DNA of 19,651 nt, taken from positions 1 through 19,651 of the forward strand of contig CAKUVB010000012.1 of the NCBI GenBank assembly GCA_934693215.1, read 5' to 3'. Positions 7,107 through 14,192 of the stretch are shown here, piece after piece. The stretch is from an uncultured Candidatus Melainabacteria bacterium. GTDB lineage: Bacteria; Cyanobacteriota; Vampirovibrionia; Gastranaerophilales; Gastranaerophilaceae. The position numbers were made by a program, and so were the translations under genes. The stretch's first letter is position 1; the number at the start of each line of letters is the position of its first letter. Below the pieces are notes generated by a model. The model saw nothing but the letters and a program-made list of their open reading frames with translations. It ran no database searches and was not told the origin of the DNA.

Positions 7107-7559
7107 TTAAGAATTATTTTCTTGCTCGTTTTCTTTTGCTCTAATAAAGTGACGTTGTACACCTAGTTCAGAAAACATTTTTAATTCGGCAGCTTTTTCT
7201 TCTGCTATGTATTGTTCTTTCTTCTTTTCTTTGTGATTTTCAAGAACTTTTACTTCCTGTTCACATTTAACTAATTTTTCCATTTCTTCATCAAGAACTT
7301 TTTGAGCTTCTTCTCGTTTTTTTTCAAGTTCTTCTGCCTTATCCCACAAGTGATGAAGGTATTTGTCATAGTATTCCATCATTCTATAGTCAGCCATTTT
7401 TTTTGCTTGAACTGTTTGCATTATTTCATCTTCATTTTGTTTAATATCCATTTCAGCTTGATGAACAGCTTGTTGTGCTTTTTGTACAACTGCTTCCTGT
7501 TCTTCTTTTTTACGAATTCTAAATTCAAGTATTTTTTGTAATCTATATCTAAATGGCAT
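7107..7559 (-). CDS. fliJ: FliJ-like flagellar export protein
   Basis: With the ATG at 7559 the product is 150 aa, starting MPFRYRLQKILEFRIRKKEE, a good match to the FliJ N-terminus (F-x-RLQ-x-hydrophobic-L, then a charged helix). The rest is a continuous charged coiled coil rich in Glu, Lys and Gln (about 20-130). FliJ is a soluble coiled coil that contacts FlhA and the FliI ATPase and recycles export chaperones. An upstream in-frame TTG at 7577 would add 6 residues but overlaps the -10 box and has no Shine-Dalgarno, so I prefer the ATG. FliJ normally follows fliI; here it is followed by a MarR gene and no other flagellar gene is present, so YscO-like or generic coiled-coil alternatives remain possible. 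It is divergent from the peptide transporter operon. Confidence 0.7.
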   Translation of the reverse strand: MPFRYRLQKILEFRIRKKEEQEAVVQKAQQAVHQAEMDIKQNEDEIMQTVQAKKMADYRMMEYYDKYLHHLWDKAEELEKKREEAQKVLDEEMEKLVKCEQEVKVLENHKEKKKEQYIAEEKAAELKMFSELGVQRHFIRAKENEQENNS

Positions 7560-7565
7560 ATTAGT

Positions 7566-7593
7566 ATAATAACTCAATTATTTGACTTTCCAA
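7566..7593 (-). promoter_or_regulatory. Probable leaderless promoter for the fliJ-like gene
   Basis: On the minus strand TATTAT (7566-7571; 5 of 6 consensus) lies 6 nt before the ATG at 7559, with TTGGAA (7588-7593; 4 of 6) 16 nt upstream of it. The geometry copies the promoters of the receiver and MarR genes. It supports ATG 7559 over the upstream TTG as the true start. Confidence 0.55.
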
Positions 7594-7594
7594 A

Positions 7595-7616
7595 ATAAAA
7601 TAATTAATTATTTTAT
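7595..7616. promoter_or_regulatory. 22-bp perfect palindrome in divergent promoter region
   Basis: ATAAAATAATT is followed immediately by its exact complement AATTATTTTAT, with no mismatch and no gap. It lies just upstream of the fliJ-like -35 and just before the Shine-Dalgarno of the peptide-binding protein gene, so a bound dimer could affect both directions. MarR proteins bind palindromes of about this size, and a MarR gene is about 540 bp away. The AT-only composition means chance is not excluded. Confidence 0.4.
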
Positions 7617-7639
7617 CCCCTAATAGGTGGAATGTTTAA

Positions 7640-9520
7640 ATGATAAAAATATGTTATTCTATTCCTATGAAAAGAGCTTTTTTTATTGTAATTACAATAG
7701 GGATAATAATTTTATGTCTTGGATTATATCTACAAAAAGATAATATCAATTCAAACGACACAGAAATTACTTGTAATGCTTGCGATACTGTAGAAAAATA
7801 CCCACTAAACAAAATTTTTCCAAACCCAATAACTATTACAATAAATGGTATTGATTATCTACAATCCCAACTTCCTGTTGGTAGATATGGTGGTAGATTA
7901 ATTGCTTCGACTATCGGTGAAGGTCCAAAAACCTTTAACCCTTTTACTGCAAAAGATGCGACATCATCACAAATGGCAAATATAATGTATGACGGACTTG
8001 TAACCTCAAACCCTGTTACCGGAGAAGTTATACCTAAACTTGCTAAATCAATAAAAATTGAAGGAAACAATTATATTGTTACACTAAGACATGGGCTAAA
8101 ATGGTCTGACGGACAACCTATTACGGCAGATGATGTAATTTTTACTTGGAAAGATATTGTTTTCAAAGGATTAGGTAATACCTCAGTAAGAGATAGTATT
8201 CTAATAGACGGCAAATTACCTGAGATTAGAAAGATAGATAATTACACCGTTGTATTTACTATATCAAAACCATTTGCACCGTTTTTAAGACAACTTACTA
8301 ACCCTATTGCACCAAAACATTGGTTTGAGTCTATTCCTGATTGGGAAAAATCTTTTGATAGAATTTTATCTTCAACGATTAACCCTCAAGATATTGTTTA
8401 TAGTGGTGCATATCACTTGAAAAAATATGTACCGGCACAACGGGTTGTATTTGAAAAAAACCCTAATTATTATGAAATAAACCTTGATAATGAAAAACTT
8501 CCTTATTTGAATCAAATAGTATATTTAATCGTTGGTGATTTAAACAACGAAATACTAAAATTTGAGGCAAAAGAGATTGACACAATAAGCCTTCGAGGTT
8601 CTACAGTTGCTCGCTACAAGGCTAAAGAATCATTATCAGATTATGCTATATATAATCTTGGGGCTGATACAGGAACAATGTTCCTTGCAATTAATCTAAA
8701 CAACAGAAAAAATGATAAAGGTAAATATTATGTAAGTTCTATCAAGCAACAATGGTTTTCTGATATCAACTTTAGAACAGCTATAGATTATGCTATAGAT
8801 AGAAACAGTTTAGTTACAAATATCGCTCAAGGACTTGCAGTACCTTTATTTACATCTGAAAGCTTAAACGGAATTTATTTGAATAAAAATATAAAAGGTC
8901 ACAAAAGAGATTTGAAACTTGCAGAACAATATCTTGCAAAGAGTGGATTCAGCAAACATAGTGACGGACTTTTGTATGATAGAAAAGGGCATAAGGTAGA
9001 ATTTGATTTATACACTAATGCTGGAAATACAGAGAGAGAATCAATAGGTGTTATGCTTAAACAAGATTTGTCAGACCTAGGCATGACAGTTAATTTTAAA
9101 CCTGTAGAATTTAATACTCTGGTAAATAAATTAACCAATTCTTATGATTGGGATATGGCAATTATGGGATTAACCGGTTCACCTTTAGAACCTCATAATG
9201 GTAAAAATGTTTGGGCTTCAAATGGGCCATTACATTTGTTCAACCAAAGACCAATGGATTATAAAATTGATGATAGATTAAGTTGGGAAAAAGAGCTTGA
9301 TAATATATTTGAACAAGGAGCATTAAAACTTAATTTTAGTGATAGAAAAAAATATTATGATAGATATCAAGAAATCGTTTATAACGAAAGACCTATTATA
9401 TATCTTTATTCTCCAACAAGAATTGTTGCAATAAGAAGAAAGTTTAAAAATATATATCCTACAACATTGTCCGGAATACTATATAATATAGAAGAAATTT
9501 GGATAGGAAGTGATAAATGA
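7640..9520 (+). CDS. Oligopeptide-type ABC transporter substrate-binding protein
   Basis: The 626-aa protein is an SBP family 5 (OppA/DppA-type) member. An N-terminal hydrophobic segment (about residues 13-31) follows a Lys/Arg n-region. The Cys in ILCLG lacks a proper lipobox, so it is probably a membrane-anchored or cleaved, non-lipoprotein form. A linker with a CNAC pair (Cys45, Cys48) leads into the domain at GGRLIASTIGEGPKTFNPFT. The family signature region is GLKWSDGQPITADDVIFTWKD, and RTAIDYAIDRNSLV marks the lobe-2 helix. ATG 7640 is chosen because AGGTGG (7625-7630) stands 9 nt upstream; ATG 7667 (MKRAFF) is a plausible alternative with a weak -10-like TATTCT 6 nt before it. The gene overlaps the next permease by ATGA. 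The substrate (peptide, nickel, sugar or other) cannot be told from sequence. Confidence 0.9.
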   Translation: MIKICYSIPMKRAFFIVITIGIIILCLGLYLQKDNINSNDTEITCNACDTVEKYPLNKIFPNPITITINGIDYLQSQLPVGRYGGRLIASTIGEGPKTFNPFTAKDATSSQMANIMYDGLVTSNPVTGEVIPKLAKSIKIEGNNYIVTLRHGLKWSDGQPITADDVIFTWKDIVFKGLGNTSVRDSILIDGKLPEIRKIDNYTVVFTISKPFAPFLRQLTNPIAPKHWFESIPDWEKSFDRILSSTINPQDIVYSGAYHLKKYVPAQRVVFEKNPNYYEINLDNEKLPYLNQIVYLIVGDLNNEILKFEAKEIDTISLRGSTVARYKAKESLSDYAIYNLGADTGTMFLAINLNNRKNDKGKYYVSSIKQQWFSDINFRTAIDYAIDRNSLVTNIAQGLAVPLFTSESLNGIYLNKNIKGHKRDLKLAEQYLAKSGFSKHSDGLLYDRKGHKVEFDLYTNAGNTERESIGVMLKQDLSDLGMTVNFKPVEFNTLVNKLTNSYDWDMAIMGLTGSPLEPHNGKNVWASNGPLHLFNQRPMDYKIDDRLSWEKELDNIFEQGALKLNFSDRKKYYDRYQEIVYNERPIIYLYSPTRIVAIRRKFKNIYPTTLSGILYNIEEIWIGSDK

Positions 9521-10491
9521 ATATACTAAAATACATACTAAAAAGAATTATCCAAATTATTCCGTTATTGTTCATTGTTTCAATAATAAGTTTTTTCATA
9601 ATCCGATTAAGTCCAATTGACCCATTAGCAGAACTAAGGCTTAATCCATCTATATCAAAAGAAACTTTGCAAAAAGAAACTCAACGTCTTGGCTTGGACA
9701 AACCAATCCCGATACAATATGCAAAATGGGCATCAGCATTTGTAAAGGGTGATTTGGGTATTACATCATCTGGTGAAAAAGTTTCAGATAAATTGAAAGA
9801 GAGAATCCCTAATACTCTCCTTTTAACAACTATTGTTATATTTATGACTTGGACTGTTGGAATCCCTTTGGGGATATTAGGGGCAGTTTATCATAAAAGT
9901 CAGTTTGATAGATTTTTAACTGTTTTATCAAGTGTAGGAATGGCAATACCGTCCTTCTTCTTTGCAATACTATTATTAATTTTTGCAGTAAAAACTTCGT
10001 TGTTTCCAGTAGGTGGATTAACAAGTTTTGATTTTGATGAAATGAGTTTTGGTGGAAAAATTCTTGATTTAGCAAAACATCTTGTATTACCTGTAACTGT
10101 TTTGTTCACAATATCACTTGCCGGACTACAAAGACAAATGAGAGCTAATATGCTTGATGTTATGGATTCTGAATATGTAAAATTCGCTAGAGCAAAAGGT
10201 TTATCTGAGTTTAAGGTAATATTTAAACACGCACTCAGAAACGCACTAAACCCTATGATTACACTTTTGGGGTTTGAGTTTGCAGGATTATTAAGTGGTG
10301 CAGCTTTAACAGAATACGTATTCCAACACCCTGGACTAGGACGATTAATTTTAGAAGCCGTTATGAAATCTGATATAAATTTAGTTATGGCATCATTAAT
10401 GATGGGGTCAATAATGTTAGTTTTGGGTAATTTGCTTGCTGACATTTTATTAATAATTACAGACCCTAGAATAAGAAACGGTGGTCAATAA
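9517..10491 (+). CDS. ABC transporter permease, OppB/DppB type
   Basis: The 324-aa inner-membrane protein starts with the typical OppB helix (about residues 8-30, then RLSPIDPL), has about six transmembrane segments and carries the cytoplasmic EAA loop that docks the ATPase (EYVKFARAKGLSEFKVIFKHALRN, within 219-242), followed by the TEYVFQHPGLGRL signature. The start overlaps the stop of the binding-protein gene (ATGA), with AGGAAG about 7 nt upstream, so translation is coupled. It pairs with the OppC-type permease that follows. Confidence 0.93.
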   Translation: MNILKYILKRIIQIIPLLFIVSIISFFIIRLSPIDPLAELRLNPSISKETLQKETQRLGLDKPIPIQYAKWASAFVKGDLGITSSGEKVSDKLKERIPNTLLLTTIVIFMTWTVGIPLGILGAVYHKSQFDRFLTVLSSVGMAIPSFFFAILLLIFAVKTSLFPVGGLTSFDFDEMSFGGKILDLAKHLVLPVTVLFTISLAGLQRQMRANMLDVMDSEYVKFARAKGLSEFKVIFKHALRNALNPMITLLGFEFAGLLSGAALTEYVFQHPGLGRLILEAVMKSDINLVMASLMMGSIMLVLGNLLADILLIITDPRIRNGGQ

Positions 10492-10500
10492 GGTAATAAA

Positions 10501-11568
10501 ATGAAGAACATTTTTAAACAAATTATGAAAGATAAATACGCAAGTGTAGCACTAATAATTTTGTTAGTGATGTATTTGATGATTTTGTTTGCTAATTTTA
10601 TTTCACCTTATTCAAAAGATTTTGCAGACAGAAACCAATCTTATGCACCACCTTCTAAGGTGTTCATTATTGACGAAAACGGTAAATTATCAAAACCTTA
10701 TACATACAACTACAAACGTGAATACATGCCTGAATTATACCAAACGGTATATAAACTTGACCGTTCTCATAAATATTATATTCATTTCCTAAATCGTGGT
10801 GAAACTTATAAATTTTTGGGAATAATAAAAACATCTCGCCATCTTTTTGGAGTTGAAAAAGAAGGCAGATTATATATTTTAGGAACAGATATAAACGGTC
10901 GTGATGTTTTTTCAAGACTATTATTTGGTGGCAGAATTTCGCTTACAATAGGCTTTTTATCGTTGTTTATACTATTTCCTATCGGCTTAATATATGGTGG
11001 CATATCAGGATATTTCGGTGGTTGGGTTGATATAATAATGATGAGATTTGCTGAGGCTGTTATGGCAATACCCAGCTTTTATCTTTTAATTATTTTAGCC
11101 GCAATTTTACCGTCAAATATGACAAGCACACAAAGATTTACGTTAATAGTTATTATATTAGCATTAATTGGCTGGTCAGGATTTGCACGTGTTGTAAGAG
11201 GTATGGTGCTTTCAATAAAAAAAGAAGAATTCGTACTTGCAGCAAAAACAATCGGAGCATCAGATTTGAGAATAATTTTGAAACATATATTACCTCAGAC
11301 TACAAGTTATGTAATTATAGCAATGACTTTGTCTGTACCATCATATATACTTGCAGAATCAGGATTAAGCTTTTTAGGATTAGGTATTCAACAACCTGAT
11401 GCAAGTTGGGGTAACATGTTGAAAGAAGCTCAAGAATATATTAATATCTTATATAGACCTTGGCTTTTAACTCCCGGGTTCTTAATTTTTATTGCGGTAT
11501 TATCATTTAACGTAATAGGTGATACAATAAGAGATATCTTAGACCCAAAAGGAAAAATGAGAGAGTAG
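10501..11568 (+). CDS. ABC transporter permease, extended OppC/DppC type
   Basis: The 355-aa permease has an N-terminal transmembrane helix (about 14-35), then a long extracytoplasmic insert (about 40-125) before the LGTDINGRDVFSR signature (127-139), then the permease core. The EAA loop is at about 243-264 (AAKTIGASDLRIILKHILPQ), followed by GLSFLGLGIQQPDASWG. The insert, with YTYNYKREYMPE and HFLNRGETYKFLGII, makes it longer than E. coli OppC; similar extended OppC proteins are known from other phyla, so this is a subfamily trait rather than damage. AAGG precedes the ATG by about 7 nt, 9 nt after the OppB-type stop. No OppD or OppF ATPase follows; the next gene is of the MgtC family. Confidence 0.92.
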   Translation: MKNIFKQIMKDKYASVALIILLVMYLMILFANFISPYSKDFADRNQSYAPPSKVFIIDENGKLSKPYTYNYKREYMPELYQTVYKLDRSHKYYIHFLNRGETYKFLGIIKTSRHLFGVEKEGRLYILGTDINGRDVFSRLLFGGRISLTIGFLSLFILFPIGLIYGGISGYFGGWVDIIMMRFAEAVMAIPSFYLLIILAAILPSNMTSTQRFTLIVIILALIGWSGFARVVRGMVLSIKKEEFVLAAKTIGASDLRIILKHILPQTTSYVIIAMTLSVPSYILAESGLSFLGLGIQQPDASWGNMLKEAQEYINILYRPWLLTPGFLIFIAVLSFNVIGDTIRDILDPKGKMRE

Positions 11569-11598
11569 AGAATAAATTAATCGGAGAATTAAAATAGT

Positions 11599-12321
11599 AT
11601 GGAAAATATAATAAATGCTACTAATTTAGAGCTTGCAGTCAGAATTTTATCAGCGATTGCTTTAGGCTTTGTTTTAGGATTTGAGCGAGAAATAACAAAT
11701 AAATACGCAGGGTTGAGAACACATATATTAGTCTGCTTAGGTGCTTGTATATTTACTGTAATTTCTATATACGGTTTCCCAATGTTTTCCGGTGATATTC
11801 CGGATTATCACCCTAACGGCATAAGAGATACTGCTCGTGTTGCAGCACAGGTTGTAACAGGTATCGGTTTTATTGGTGCCGGTACTGTATTAAGAAATGG
11901 GCCAACTGTTTTTGGTTTAACAACAGCTGCAACATTATGGATGGCTGCAAGTATTGGTATGGCTTGTGGTAGTGGTATGTATGGTGTAGCAACACTAGCA
12001 ACTTTTGCATCTGTGTTGGTGCTAACTCTTATTAGAGTTTTTGAAAGAAAAGTGCTTAATTGTTCTTCTAAAAATATAAGAAGATTAAAAGTTACTTTGT
12101 TCTGCCAACAAGAAGAAGTTGATTCAATAAAAGATTTTATGACAGATAATTTCAAATCAGTTGAGGCTTTAAAGATACAAAAACTTTTTGAAAATCCTGA
12201 AAAAATAAAAATTAGTATGACAGTTGAAATCGTTTCTAAAAAACCTATTCAATCTTTGTATAAAAAAGTTGAAAAACTAAAAGGTGTAGATTCTATTTCA
12301 ATTCAAGGTGTAAATGATTAA
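11599..12321 (+). CDS. MgtC/SapB family membrane protein
   Basis: The 240-aa protein has the MgtC N-terminal membrane domain: GFVLGFERE (23-31), GLRTHILVCLGA (38-49), GIGFIGAGTVLR (88-99), GLTTAATLWMAASIGMACG (106-124), and a fourth hydrophobic helix to about 146. A soluble C-terminal ACT-like domain (about 160-238) follows. The conserved acidic and Arg residues of the family are present. MgtC in pathogens inhibits the F1Fo ATP synthase and aids growth in low Mg; most family members are uncharacterised, so the role here is open. It follows the OppC-type gene by 30 nt, with GGAG 12 nt before the ATG (a long spacing), and its end overlaps the next start. Operon membership suggests linkage to nutrient uptake, but this is inference. 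Confidence 0.9.
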   Translation: MENIINATNLELAVRILSAIALGFVLGFEREITNKYAGLRTHILVCLGACIFTVISIYGFPMFSGDIPDYHPNGIRDTARVAAQVVTGIGFIGAGTVLRNGPTVFGLTTAATLWMAASIGMACGSGMYGVATLATFASVLVLTLIRVFERKVLNCSSKNIRRLKVTLFCQQEEVDSIKDFMTDNFKSVEALKIQKLFENPEKIKISMTVEIVSKKPIQSLYKKVEKLKGVDSISIQGVND

Positions 12322-13720
12322 AAGAAAAAAAATTAACATCTATCCATACATTCAAACAATATTGCTGGCAATATTTTTAGCCTGCCTGTTTTCAGGTGGA
12401 GTAATATATTATGCTCAATATGATGTTATGAATAATGCGTACTCTCAATATAATGACAGAGCATTAAGAGATTATATTAAAAATACTGTTATCATTCAAA
12501 ATGAAGATATTGAGTTTAATCACCCTGATGATTATAGAATAGATATTCATTTGGGCTATTTATACAATGTCATAAAAGAATATGATAGAGCAGAAGAATA
12601 CTATTTAAAAGCCGTTCAAAAAGCTCCTGAAGGAATATATAGACCAATTTATGAACTTGCTTCTTTTTATATTGAACGTGGAAGATATGATGAAGCAAAA
12701 GCAATTTTAATGACGTTTCCACAAGTTCCACAAACACCTATTATTAAGTATCAATCCTATTTGTATAGAAAACTTGGAGATGCTTTCAATAAACAAGGAC
12801 AATATGGATATGCCTTAAATGAGTATGAAAAATCACTTGAATATTGGAAAAAATTAAAACGTCCAGAAAAAACATATACAAGAGAAGTTAATAATTGTAT
12901 ATATGATACCGCCAATAAACTTGCAGATTTATGTATAAATAATGATAAGGTACATGAAGGTATAATGTACCTAAATATGGCTGAAAAATCTAAACCAAGA
13001 GATTTTAACGTACAATACAAACTTGCTCTTGCAACAGCAGAAACCGATCCGGAAAGATCATATAAATATTTCAAAAAATTATTCAAAGAAGACCCAACAA
13101 GAGTGGATTATGTTGCATATTATAATGTCATTCAATCTTTGATATATCAATATGAATTAGAAGGTGATGATATAAATGTTAAATTATATCAATTTAGAGC
13201 ACAACATTTGATGGAACAGGTTGAAAATTCTTTGATTTATCCTCGAGATGTTGATTTTAGAATAACAAACATTTCTTTGTATAAAATAGGTAATCAATTT
13301 AAAGTATTGTTAAAATATAATTTACAAAATATTTCACAAAATCCTATAAAACAATTAAATATGGAAGTTGTATACAAATATAACGATAAAGCATACGAAA
13401 CGTATGAAGAAAATTTATTAGAAAATGGTCAATATCTATTTACGGGCAATTCTATAAAAGATGCAACAATTGTTCCAAAGGTTTATAAAAAGTATAATAA
13501 AACAGATTTATCAAAACTTAGTGCAGAAATATATTTGTATAAATACCCAGATAAAAAAATATGTATATTTAATGATTATTTGTTTGATAAAGGAACAAGA
13601 ATTAAACAATCTAAACATGGTGTAGATTGTGAATCATATATAAGATTTTTTGCATCACAAATTTTAAACTTTGACACAACTTTAAAAACTTATCAAAATT
13701 CCCTAAAAAAAAGTAAATAA
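12314..13720 (+). CDS. Membrane-anchored TPR protein
   Basis: The 468-aa protein has a short basic N-terminus (MIKRKKINIY), one transmembrane helix (about 11-34) and a region of tetratricopeptide-like helical pairs (about 73-180 and 213-250; clearest are YNVIKEYDRAEEYYLKAVQKAP and FNKQGQYGYALNEYEKSLEYW). The C-terminal part (about 315-460) is beta-rich and may be a separate domain. TPR proteins are scaffolds; the partner is unknown. Its ATG lies inside the last codons of the MgtC-family gene (8-nt overlap), with AAGGTG immediately upstream, so it is translationally coupled and ends the five-gene operon. Its 3' end runs into the palindromic repeat cluster, with no ordinary terminator visible. 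Confidence 0.8.
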   Translation: MIKRKKINIYPYIQTILLAIFLACLFSGGVIYYAQYDVMNNAYSQYNDRALRDYIKNTVIIQNEDIEFNHPDDYRIDIHLGYLYNVIKEYDRAEEYYLKAVQKAPEGIYRPIYELASFYIERGRYDEAKAILMTFPQVPQTPIIKYQSYLYRKLGDAFNKQGQYGYALNEYEKSLEYWKKLKRPEKTYTREVNNCIYDTANKLADLCINNDKVHEGIMYLNMAEKSKPRDFNVQYKLALATAETDPERSYKYFKKLFKEDPTRVDYVAYYNVIQSLIYQYELEGDDINVKLYQFRAQHLMEQVENSLIYPRDVDFRITNISLYKIGNQFKVLLKYNLQNISQNPIKQLNMEVVYKYNDKAYETYEENLLENGQYLFTGNSIKDATIVPKVYKKYNKTDLSKLSAEIYLYKYPDKKICIFNDYLFDKGTRIKQSKHGVDCESYIRFFASQILNFDTTLKTYQNSLKKSK

Positions 13721-13766
13721 GTAATTAAGAATTAAGTTATAAATTACTAAGCAAATATTCCTTTAG

Positions 13767-13795
13767 GTCATTCAGAGCCGTAGGCGAAGAATCTC
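13767..13795 (+). repeat. GTCATT-family repeat, 5' arm of the 72-nt element
   Basis: These 29 nt match bases 111-139 at all but one position (G for A at the 14th base). The 3' arm of the 72-nt element is absent, so this is a half copy. It starts GTCATTCAGAGC and ends GAATCTC, with ATTC/GAAT able to pair. Confidence 0.7.
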
Positions 13796-13806
13796 TTTAT
13801 TGTACC

Positions 13807-13839
13807 GTCATTGCGAGCCACGCAGTGGCGTGGCAATCT
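13807..13839 (+). repeat. GTCATT-family repeat with GCCACG/CGTGGC stem
   Basis: The 33-nt element begins GTCATTGCGAGCC and ends TGGCAATCT. Outer ATTGC/GCAAT and inner GCCACG/CGTGGC (around CAGTGG) both pair, giving a strong GC-rich hairpin that stands out from the AT-rich background. It starts 11 nt after the preceding half copy. Confidence 0.7.
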
Positions 13840-13852
13840 TGAACATCAAATC

Positions 13853-13867
13853 GTCATTCAAAATCTC
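13853..13867 (+). repeat. Deleted GTCATT-family remnant
   Basis: GTCATTCAAAATCTC has the family's first and last bases but lacks the central hairpin, as if the stem-loop had been excised. It lies between two fuller copies. Confidence 0.45.
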
Positions 13868-13882
13868 AGGCAACCCCGAACA

Positions 13883-13954
13883 GTCATTCAGAGCCGTAGG
13901 CGATGAATCTCATACAAGCTTTGTTAGGGATATTTCGCTATCACTCAATATAAC
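13883..13954 (+). repeat. 72-nt palindromic dispersed repeat, copy B
   Basis: It aligns gap-free with copy A (111-182), with 10 differences by eye. Ends are GTCATTCAGAGC and ACTCAATATAAC; the 3' terminal match is more decayed than in copy A. The shared length and spread of substitutions suggest an old, fixed unit length rather than recent duplication. Confidence 0.75.
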
Positions 13955-13965
13955 GGAATATTTTA

Positions 13966-13995
13966 GTCATTCCGTACTTGATACGGAATCTGTCA
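13966..13995 (+). repeat. 30-nt stem-loop element with CTTGA loop, copy 1
   Basis: GTCA is followed by stem TTCCGTA, loop CTTGA, stem TACGGAA and tail TCTGTCA. The 7-bp stem is perfect. Copy 2, on the opposite strand at 14023-14052, has identical flanks, loop and length but a different stem. Confidence 0.75.
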
Positions 13996-14022
13996 ATGCC
14001 GATTATTATTAAAACATCTAAC

Positions 14023-14052
14023 TGACAGACCCTGAATCAAGTTCAGGGTGAC
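14023..14052 (-). repeat. 30-nt stem-loop element with CTTGA loop, copy 2
   Basis: On the minus strand GTCA is followed by stem CCCTGAA, loop CTTGA, stem TTCAGGG and tail TCTGTCA. One extra flanking A-T pair can extend the stem. It faces copy 1 tail to tail, 27 nt away. Confidence 0.75.
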
Positions 14053-14094
14053 TTAAAAGATTATTGCTACATTTTACAAAAACTTATTTTACGA

Positions 14095-14132
14095 ACTGGA
14101 TTGCTTCAAAATCAAAGATTTTTCGCAATGAC
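14095..14132 (-). repeat. GTCATT-family repeat, minus orientation
   Basis: On the minus strand it starts GTCATTGCGA and ends GAAGCAATCCAGT, with outer ATTGC/GCAAT and inner AAATC/GATTT pairs. Its end matches the element at 193-220 (GAAGTAATCCAGT) except for one base, and that base change is matched in the opposite arm (ATTGC against ATTAC), preserving pairing. Confidence 0.65.
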
Positions 14133-14156
14133 ATATTCAAATCAATTACCTTATTA

Positions 14157-14173
14157 TTAACTTATTAAGTTAA
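14157..14173. repeat. 7-bp hairpin TTAACTT/AAGTTAA
   Basis: A perfect 7-bp AT-rich stem with a 3-nt loop lies 20 nt downstream of the methyltransferase stop on the minus strand. There is no clear T-run after it, so it is at best a weak terminator. Confidence 0.3.
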
Positions 14174-14192
14174 CAACATAACTCTTATCAAC

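Larger units (their letters stand above)
13721..14192. other. Convergent intergenic region filled with palindromic repeats
   Basis: This 472-nt gap lies between the ends of two convergent operons. It holds at least seven GTCATT-type elements in both orientations (listed separately) and a short hairpin at 14157-14173. No gene is supported; the open frame at 13800-14012 is a translation of the repeats. Neither operon shows a standard hairpin plus T-run here, so the repeats may act in transcript ending or 3' protection, which is inference. Confidence 0.7.

Noticed and set aside
7577..7577. TTG start extending the FliJ-like protein by six residues
   Set aside because: It overlaps the -10 region, has no Shine-Dalgarno, and the FliJ-like N-terminus begins at the downstream ATG.
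7632..7642. Three-codon mini-frame (ATG TTT AAA TGA) overlapping the binding-protein start
   Set aside because: Too short to weigh against chance in AT-rich DNA, though its stop overlaps the ATG at 7640.
9900..10445. 181-aa minus-strand open frame opposite the OppB-type permease
   Set aside because: The plus-strand permease has full family motifs and operon context; the antisense frame has low-complexity Ser/Asn/Lys composition and no ribosome site.
11808..12155. 115-aa minus-strand frame opposite the MgtC-family gene
   Set aside because: Shadow of a clearly coding plus-strand gene; no known motif.
13800..14012. 70-aa plus-strand open frame in the repeat cluster
   Set aside because: It is a translation of the GTCATT-type palindromes (HCEPRSGVAI and SFRAVGDESHTSF are the repeat peptides), with no ribosome site.
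111..14132. CRISPR array
   Set aside because: The repeats are palindromic, differ in sequence and spacing, occur in both orientations and have no uniform spacers; no cas genes are present.
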